64,000 nt of DNA, from assembly GCF_000716715.1 (NCBI RefSeq), contig NZ_JNYJ01000036.1:206842-270841 (forward strand), given 5' to 3'. The notes below the pieces were generated by a model. That model did not search any database and was not told the origin of the DNA. It worked only from the letters and a program-made list of their open reading frames with translations. The stretch comes from Dactylosporangium aurantiacum (GTDB taxonomy: Bacteria > Actinomycetota > Actinomycetes > Mycobacteriales > Micromonosporaceae). Positions within the stretch are counted from its first letter, which is position 1. Each line of letters begins with the position of its first letter. A program made the position numbers and the translations under genes. This document shows positions 59,191 to 64,000 of this stretch, in pieces.

Positions 59191-59796
59191 ATGACGGTGC
59201 TTCCACGGGCCTTCGCCTGGCAGCGGACCGACACTGCCGGCGGCGAGTTCGTCACGCTCGACGACCGCCGGGGCCTTTATGCCAAGGGCACGGCGTTCGC
59301 CGCCGACAATGCGTTGTATTCCTGTAGATATGAGCTGCACACCGACGAGGGCTGGGCGAGCACCCGGCTCGAGGTGACGGCCGAGGGTGCCGGCTGGCGC
59401 CGGACGTTGAAGATGGAGCGGGCCGCGGGGCGCTGGCGGGTCACCACCGGTGAGCAGGGTGACCTGGAGCGGGTGCTGCCGAGGGCGCCCTTCGCCGGCA
59501 TCGAGGAGCCCGACCGGCTCCACCAGGTGCTCGACGTGGATCTCTACAACTCCCCGCTGACCAACACGTTACCGGTGCGCCGGTTGGGCCTGCACCGTGC
59601 GGCGCCCGGCACGGTGTCGACGATCGAGGCCGCCTGGGTGCTGCTGCCGAGCCTGGCGGTGTTGCCCCTCCAGCAGGTGTACGAGGTGCTGCCCGGCCGC
59701 CGGGTGCGCTACAGGTCGGAGACGTTCACGGCCGACCTGCAGCTGGACGACGACGGCTATGTCGTGGAATATCCGGGGCTGGCGGAGCTGGCCTAG
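59191..59796 (+). CDS. Putative glycolipid-binding protein (PF06475 family)
   Basis: 201 residues. Segments FAWQRTDTAGGEFVTLDD, SCRYELHTDEGWASTRLEV, GDLERVLPRAPFAGIEEPDR and LPVRRLGLHRAAPGTVSTIE, TFTADLQLDDDGYVVEYPGL match the putative glycolipid-binding family, which adopts a barrel like lipoprotein-localisation proteins. No signal peptide is visible. Biological ligand unknown. Convergent with the Lrp gene, overlapping by four bases. Confidence 0.85.
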   Translation: MTVLPRAFAWQRTDTAGGEFVTLDDRRGLYAKGTAFAADNALYSCRYELHTDEGWASTRLEVTAEGAGWRRTLKMERAAGRWRVTTGEQGDLERVLPRAPFAGIEEPDRLHQVLDVDLYNSPLTNTLPVRRLGLHRAAPGTVSTIEAAWVLLPSLAVLPLQQVYEVLPGRRVRYRSETFTADLQLDDDGYVVEYPGLAELA

Positions 59797-60239
59797 CAGG
59801 CCGACTGGGGGCGGCCCTCCCATTTCGTCGACAGCGCGATCGCAGTGCGGGTCCGTGCGACGCCCTTGACGCGGTTCAGCTCGATGATGAGCCGTTCAAG
59901 GTCGCCAATGGTCTTCACGCGCGCCTTGCACAGGAATGATTCCTCACCCGCCATGAAGTAGCACGATTCGATCTCCGGATGCTCGCGCAGGGCTTCCAGG
60001 ATGCCGTCGGTGTCGCCGCTGCTGTCGTGCACGATGCCGATGACCGCGGTGAGCGGCAGCCCGACGGCCTCCGGGTGGATCTCCGCCCGGTAGCCCTGGA
60101 TGACGCCGGAGGATTCGAGCTTGCTGACGCGCTCGTGCACGGCCGGCGCCGACAGGCCGACCTTCCGGGCCAGCTCCGCATATGGAAGCCGGGCGTTGCC
60201 TCGAAGCAGGTCGATGAGTTGTCGATCGATCGCATCCAT
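59793..60239 (-). CDS. Lrp/AsnC-family regulator
   Basis: 148 residues from the ATG at 60239, with TAGGCT seven bases upstream, so probably leaderless; upstream in-frame codons are not needed. N-terminal helix-turn-helix (DAIDRQLIDLLRGNARLPYA, ELARKVGLSAPAVHERVSKL) and the C-terminal RAM domain (ALREHPEIESCYFMAGEESF and FLCKARVKTIGDLERLIIEL). Lrp-type proteins sense amino acids and act as octamers or more. Its targets are unknown; the divergent region toward bldC is 187 bases. Confidence 0.92.
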   Translation of the reverse strand: MDAIDRQLIDLLRGNARLPYAELARKVGLSAPAVHERVSKLESSGVIQGYRAEIHPEAVGLPLTAVIGIVHDSSGDTDGILEALREHPEIESCYFMAGEESFLCKARVKTIGDLERLIIELNRVKGVARTRTAIALSTKWEGRPQSAC

Positions 60240-60246
60240 CGCGTCC

Positions 60247-60252
60247 AGCCTA
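60247..60252 (-). promoter_or_regulatory. TANNNT -10 box for leaderless Lrp gene
   Basis: On the minus strand TAGGCT (60252-60247), then seven bases, then the ATG at 60239. Confidence 0.55.
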
Positions 60253-60426
60253 ATGGTCGGGGTTTTAGCACAGCTAATTACCCAACACGTGCGATTTCCT
60301 CGTTTCCCGGACACGGCACGCTAGCGGTGCTGTAATGGGCGTACATCCCAGGATGACTCGTGCTTTCAGCTTGCCGCATGGGGGTGCGCGGGCCCGATCG
60401 AGCCACCCATGGGTTAAGGAGGGGCC

Positions 60427-60654
60427 GTGGAGACGGGAGATCGTCTGCTGACGCCCGGCGAGGTCGCTGCCTTGTTTCGTGTGGATCCGAAAACGGTGAC
60501 ACGCTGGGCGGCGGCCGGCCGGATCAGCAGCATCCGAACCCCGGGGGGACACCGGCGGTTCCGGGAATCCGAGGTGCGGGCGCTGCTCGAAGGAGACGAC
60601 GCGCTCGACGACACCTCTAACGGGAATGGCCGAGTTCACCCGACCAACGAGTGA
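60427..60654 (+). CDS. bldC: BldC-family MerR-like developmental regulator
   Basis: 75 residues. GTG at 60427 with AAGGAGG five bases upstream. The winged helix LLTPGEVAALFRVDPKTVTR, WAAAGRISSIRTPGGHRRFR and ESEVRALLEG is near-identical in layout to BldC of Streptomyces, a small MerR-like protein that binds head-to-tail on DNA and holds back development. Only the DNA-binding core plus a 15-residue tail is present, as in the family. The end overlaps the convergent UbiX gene by 38 bases. Confidence 0.93.
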   Translation: METGDRLLTPGEVAALFRVDPKTVTRWAAAGRISSIRTPGGHRRFRESEVRALLEGDDALDDTSNGNGRVHPTNE

Positions 60655-61246
60655 ACAAGGTATGAGACACGCCGGCGGCGTCGAGGACTTTGCCGGCGAC
60701 GAAGTCGACGAGTTGGGCCGCCGTGGCCGCCGCTCCGGCCGAGTAGAAGCCGGGGCTGGCGGGGAGGACCACGGCGCCGGCGTCGTGCAGGGCAATGAGG
60801 TGCTCCAGGTGGCTGCGGGTCACCGGGGTCTCCCGCGGGACGACGACGACCGGTCGGCGCTCCTTGAGGTTGACCTCGGCCGCCCGTTGCAGCAGGTCCT
60901 TGGAGAGCCCGATCGCGATGCCCGCGCACGCCGCCGTGCTCGCCGGCACGATGAGCATGCCCTTGACCTGGTACGACCCACTGCTCGGCCCGGCGGCGAG
61001 ATCACCGGCGGGCCAGTGGACCACGTCGCCGAGCTCGCGTCCGACCCACGTGGCCAGGTCGTCCTTCCAGTGCGCGTCGCGGAACCCGATCCCGGTCTCG
61101 TCGAGGATCGTGAGCCGGGCGGCGCGTGACACGATGAGGTCGACGGCCTCGCCCGCGTCGAACAGCGCCCGGATCACCGCCGCCGCATACGGCGTGCCGG
61201 ACGCCCCGGACACCCCGACGACCCACGGCCTGCGCTGATCAACCAC
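60617..61246 (-). CDS. UbiX-family flavin prenyltransferase
   Basis: 209 residues from the GTG at 61246; the frame is open further but without a believable N-terminus. Flavodoxin-like fold: VGVSGASGTPYAAAVIRALF, SKDLLQRAAEVNLKERRPVV and VVPRETPVTRSHLEHLIALH are the UbiX marks. It makes prenylated FMN, the cofactor needed by UbiD-like decarboxylases. The next gene is such an enzyme, on the opposite strand, starting 69 bases away, so the two probably work together in late menaquinone synthesis. Confidence 0.94.
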   Translation of the reverse strand: MVDQRRPWVVGVSGASGTPYAAAVIRALFDAGEAVDLIVSRAARLTILDETGIGFRDAHWKDDLATWVGRELGDVVHWPAGDLAAGPSSGSYQVKGMLIVPASTAACAGIAIGLSKDLLQRAAEVNLKERRPVVVVPRETPVTRSHLEHLIALHDAGAVVLPASPGFYSAGAAATAAQLVDFVAGKVLDAAGVSHTLFTRWSGELGHSR

Positions 61247-61314
61247 GCGGTCAACTCTGCCACAACTGACCGGCCCGCTCGGAAAGTGTCGTACCGGGTT
61301 GGCAGGATGGGGGC

Positions 61315-62775
61315 ATGGCACGCGGCTTCCCATACGCAGACCTCAACGAGTTCCTGGCCGCCCTGCAGCGGGCCGGTGAGCTGCACCGCGTGTCCGCGCC
61401 GGTGGACCCGCACCTGGAGATCAGCGAGATTGTCACCCGCACCGTCCGGGCGGGCGGCCCGGCGCTGGTGTTCGACCGCCCGACCCGCGGCGACATGCCC
61501 GTCGCGATCAACCTGTTCGGCACCGAACGGCGCATGGCGATGGCACTCGGCGTCTCGCACCTCGACGAGGTCGGCGAGCGCATCGGCTCGCTGGTGAAGC
61601 CGGAGCTGCCGGTCGGCTGGGCGGGCATCCGCGACGGCATCGGCAAGCTGCTCCAGCTCAAGGCGGTGCCGCCGAAGCACGTGAAGACCGCGCCGTGCCA
61701 GGAGGTGGTCTACAAGGGCGACCAGGTCGACCTCAACCGGCTGCCCGGCCTGCAGATCTGGCCCGGCGACGGTGGGATCTACCACAACTTCGGCCTGACC
61801 CACACCAAGCACCCCGAGACCGGCAAGCGCAATCTCGGGCTCTATCGCCTGCAGCAGCACAGCCACAACACGCTCGGCATGCACTGGCAGATCCACAAGG
61901 ACTCGACCGCGCACCACGCCGTGGCCGAGCGGCTCGGGCAGCGCCTGCCGGTGGCGATCGCCATCGGCGCCGACCCGGTCGTCTCCTATTCGGCGAGCGC
62001 GCCGCTGCCGTCCGACATCGACGAATACCTGTTCGCGGGCTTCCTGCGCGGTGAGCGGGTCGAGATGGTCGACTGCCTGACGGTGCCGCTGCAGGTGCCG
62101 GCCAACGCGCAGATCGTGCTCGAGGGGTATCTGGAGCCCGGCGAGCGCCTGCCCGAGGGGCCGTTCGGCGACCACACGGGCTTCTACACGCCGGTCGAGG
62201 ACTTCCCGGTGCTGCACGTGGAGTGCATGACCACCCGCAAGCAGCCGATCTACCACTCGATCATCACGTCGAAGCCGCCGCAGGAGGACCTCGGCCTCGG
62301 CAAGGCGACCGAGCGCATCTTCCTGCCCCTGCTGAAGATCATGATCCCCGACATCGTCGACTACGACCTGCCGGCCGCCGGCGTGTTCCACAACTGCGTG
62401 ATCGTGTCGATCCGCAAGCGCTACCCGAAGCACGCGCAGAAGGTCATGAGCGCCATCTGGGGCGCCCACCTGCTCTCACTGTCCAAGCTGATCGTGGTCG
62501 TCGACGACGACTGCGACGTGCACGACTACGCGGAGGTCGCCTTCCGCGCCTTCGGCAACGTCGACTACCAGCACGACCTGCTGCTCACCGAGGGCCCGGT
62601 CGACCACCTCGACCACTCCTCCTATCAGCAGTTCTGGGGCGGCAAGGCCGGCCTCGACGCGACGCGCAAGGGTCCGGCGGAGGGCTACCATCGCGGCTGG
62701 CCGGAAGAGATGGTCATGTCGCCCGAGGTCGTGGCGCGGGTCGACAAGCGCTGGAGAGAGTATGGGTTCAAGTGA
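61315..62775 (+). CDS. UbiD-family menaquinone biosynthesis decarboxylase
   Basis: 486 residues. UbiD fold: RTVRAGGPALVFDRPTRGDM, LPGLQIWPGDGGIYHNFGLT, NLGLYRLQQHSHNTLGMHWQ (prFMN and metal binding), PEGPFGDHTGFYTPVEDFPV with the catalytic acid region, and NVDYQHDLLLTEGPVDHLDH. In actinomycetes with the futalosine pathway this enzyme removes the carboxyl group after prenylation of the naphthoate. ATG at 61315. Coupled to mqnP by GTGA. Confidence 0.94.
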   Translation: MARGFPYADLNEFLAALQRAGELHRVSAPVDPHLEISEIVTRTVRAGGPALVFDRPTRGDMPVAINLFGTERRMAMALGVSHLDEVGERIGSLVKPELPVGWAGIRDGIGKLLQLKAVPPKHVKTAPCQEVVYKGDQVDLNRLPGLQIWPGDGGIYHNFGLTHTKHPETGKRNLGLYRLQQHSHNTLGMHWQIHKDSTAHHAVAERLGQRLPVAIAIGADPVVSYSASAPLPSDIDEYLFAGFLRGERVEMVDCLTVPLQVPANAQIVLEGYLEPGERLPEGPFGDHTGFYTPVEDFPVLHVECMTTRKQPIYHSIITSKPPQEDLGLGKATERIFLPLLKIMIPDIVDYDLPAAGVFHNCVIVSIRKRYPKHAQKVMSAIWGAHLLSLSKLIVVVDDDCDVHDYAEVAFRAFGNVDYQHDLLLTEGPVDHLDHSSYQQFWGGKAGLDATRKGPAEGYHRGWPEEMVMSPEVVARVDKRWREYGFK

Positions 62776-63674
62776 CGCTCGTTGAGGCACCCCGGAGCCG
62801 GGTCAAGGCATTCCTGCGGCTCGTCGCGATCGAGCATTCGGTGTTCGCGCTGCCGTTCGCCTATCTGTCGGCCCTGACCGCGATGACCGTCCACGGTGGC
62901 CGCGTCAACTGGGCGGACCTGCTCCTGGTGACGGTCGCCATGGTCGGCGCCCGCACGTTCGCGATGGCCGCCAACCGGATCATCGACCGCCACATCGACG
63001 CCCGCAACCCGCGCACCTCCCAGCGCGAGCTCGTCACCGGCGCCGTGTCCGTCCGCACCGCGTGGACCGGCGCCGCGGTCGCCCTCGTCGTGTTCCTGGG
63101 CGCCGCCGCTTTGCTCAACCCGCTCTGCCTGGCCCTCGCCCCGCTGGCCGTGGTGCCGCTGGTGCTCTACCCGTATGGCAAGCGCTTCACCAACTGGCCG
63201 CACGCGCTGCTCGGCCTCGCGCAGATGGTCGGCCCGGTCGGCGCGTGGCTCGCGGTGACCGGCGACCTGCGCGGCTCGGGCGCCGCCTGGGTCCTCGGCG
63301 CCGCCGTCGGCCTCTGGATCGGCGGCTTCGACCTCATCTACGCCTGCCAGGACGCCGCCGTCGACCGCGAGATCGGTGTCCACTCCGTCCCGTCCCGCTA
63401 CGGCATCCCGTTCGCCCTCCACCTGTCGACCGCCGCGCACGTCGTGACGTTCGCCCTCTTCGTGTGGTTCGGCCAGCTCGTCGACCTCGGCTGGCTGTGG
63501 TGGATCGGCCTGGTGGTCACGGCGGTCGCCTTCGTCTACGAGCACGCCATCGTCCGCCCCGACGACCTGTCCCGCGTGAACCGCGCCTTCTTCACGGCCA
63601 ACGGGTTCGTGGGGATCGCACTGTTCGTGTTCGCCTTGCTCGACCTGGTCATCCTGTCCGGCCTACGCCCCTGA
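62772..63674 (+). CDS. mqnP: MqnP, UbiA-type prenyltransferase for menaquinone
   Basis: 300 residues from the GTG at 62772 (GTGA). About nine helices. The first Asp-rich motif NRIIDRHIDARNPRTSQREL and the second DLIYACQDAAVDREIGVHSV are intact. The protein attaches the polyprenyl tail, made by the synthase at 2556, to the futalosine-derived naphthoate. It is distinct from MenA-type enzymes by its linkage to UbiD/UbiX. A second, degraded copy of its last 36 coding bases and following sequence lies at 63916-64000. Confidence 0.94.
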   Translation: MTLVEAPRSRVKAFLRLVAIEHSVFALPFAYLSALTAMTVHGGRVNWADLLLVTVAMVGARTFAMAANRIIDRHIDARNPRTSQRELVTGAVSVRTAWTGAAVALVVFLGAAALLNPLCLALAPLAVVPLVLYPYGKRFTNWPHALLGLAQMVGPVGAWLAVTGDLRGSGAAWVLGAAVGLWIGGFDLIYACQDAAVDREIGVHSVPSRYGIPFALHLSTAAHVVTFALFVWFGQLVDLGWLWWIGLVVTAVAFVYEHAIVRPDDLSRVNRAFFTANGFVGIALFVFALLDLVILSGLRP

Positions 63675-63714
63675 CCCGTCCGCGCTCCCAACCAGCCGGA
63701 CGCGACGGTTGGGC

Positions 63715-63799
63715 GGGACGCACGCCGAGCCGGCACGCACGCCGGGCCGGCACGCACGCCGAGCCGGCACGCACGCCGAGCCGGCACGCACGCCGGGCC
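63715..63799. repeat. 17-bp tandem repeat, five units
   Basis: Units GGCACGCACGCCGAGCC or GGCACGCACGCCGGGCC start at 63715 (first base variant GGGAC), 63732, 63749, 63766 and 63783. Two units differ by a single A/G change. Confidence 0.88.
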
Positions 63800-63915
63800 C
63801 AGCCAGCCGGGATGCACGCTGAGCCGGGCGGAGGCGTCTCGACCCGGCGCGGCAAGACGAGGTGAAGCTGCAAGGCCCGGCGAAGGAGGCCCGGCGAGGC
63901 AGGGCGTCGGGCCAA

Positions 63916-64000
63916 GCTCGACCTGGTCATCCTGTCCGGCTTACGCCCCTGATCAGCCCGCGCCCCCAACCAGCCGGACGACGGTTGGGCGGAACGCATG
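63916..64000 (+). repeat. Partial duplication of the mqnP 3' end
   Basis: The 85 bases from GCTCGACCTGG onward repeat 63638-63724 with about seven substitutions and one 2-base gap, including the end of mqnP (LDLVILSGL) and its stop region. Offset is 278 bases. The copy is truncated by the window end. Confidence 0.85.

Larger units (their letters stand above)
63675..64000. other. Repeat-filled intergenic end of the window
   Basis: About 325 bases after mqnP. Holds the 17-base tandem array (63715-63799) and a second copy of the mqnP end (63916-64000). No gene is supported. Confidence 0.6.

Overview
The window reads as chromosomal DNA of a high-GC Gram-positive actinomycete. Evidence includes BldC, an actinobacterial 14-gene nuo operon, a HelD/HelR-type RNA polymerase recycling ATPase, DUF4229, GlsB and MT0933-like small proteins, many GTG starts, and TANNNT -10 boxes lying six or seven bases before start codons (leaderless genes). 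The gene content looks most like Micromonosporaceae (Actinoplanes/Micromonospora relatives), but this is inferred from content, not from a search. No tRNA, rRNA, CRISPR, IS element or prophage was seen.

Layout. 1-2.5 kb: 3' end of a PhoX-family phosphatase, an IclR regulator and an AT-richer gap. 2.5-19.3 kb: the minus-strand nuoABCDEFGHIJKLMN operon, ending in a long-chain polyprenyl diphosphate synthase and a strong hairpin. 19.4-25.2 kb: MenJ-like reductase, an AbiEi/DUF559-like protein, a repeat-rich 1.3 kb stretch, menG and mqnC. 25.2-31.1 kb: aldo/keto reductase, RskA/SigK-type anti-sigma/sigma pair, and the paaABCDE phenylacetyl-CoA epoxidase operon. 31.3-36.9 kb: two paralogous secreted serine beta-lactamase-fold proteins flanking mqnA, an ArsR-MFS pair and a VOC protein. 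37-41.3 kb: MarR regulator with divergent promoters and two matching palindromes, LLM oxidoreductase, NADP-binding reductase, ricin-type lectin, HhH-GPD glycosylase. 41.4-45 kb: small stress proteins, an unrecognised exported protein, a family 2 glycosyltransferase and a 52-residue LPxTG microprotein. 45.2-53.2 kb: HelR, VOC protein, M14 carboxypeptidase, DUF4229 protein, mqnE, NlpC/P60 hydrolase. 53.4-64 kb: a 1402-residue Pro/Ala-rich tail-anchored protein, DEAD-box helicase, glycolipid-binding protein, Lrp regulator, bldC, UbiX-like, UbiD-like, mqnP, then a tandem repeat and a partial duplication of the mqnP 3' end.

How it fits together. The dominant theme is menaquinone and respiration. 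Futalosine-pathway genes mqnA, mqnC, mqnE, the late UbiX/UbiD/MqnP steps, menG, a side-chain polyprenyl synthase and a MenJ-like saturase share 60 kb with the complete menaquinone-dependent complex I. mqnB and mqnD are not in the window. A second theme is the cell surface: NlpC/P60, M14 peptidase, two beta-lactamase-fold proteins, a lectin, a membrane glycosyltransferase paired with a minimal sortase signal, and a giant disordered tail-anchored protein. The glycosyltransferase/LPxTG microprotein/exported-protein locus with a 16-bp palindrome (42.0-45.0 kb) is the best candidate for an undescribed system.
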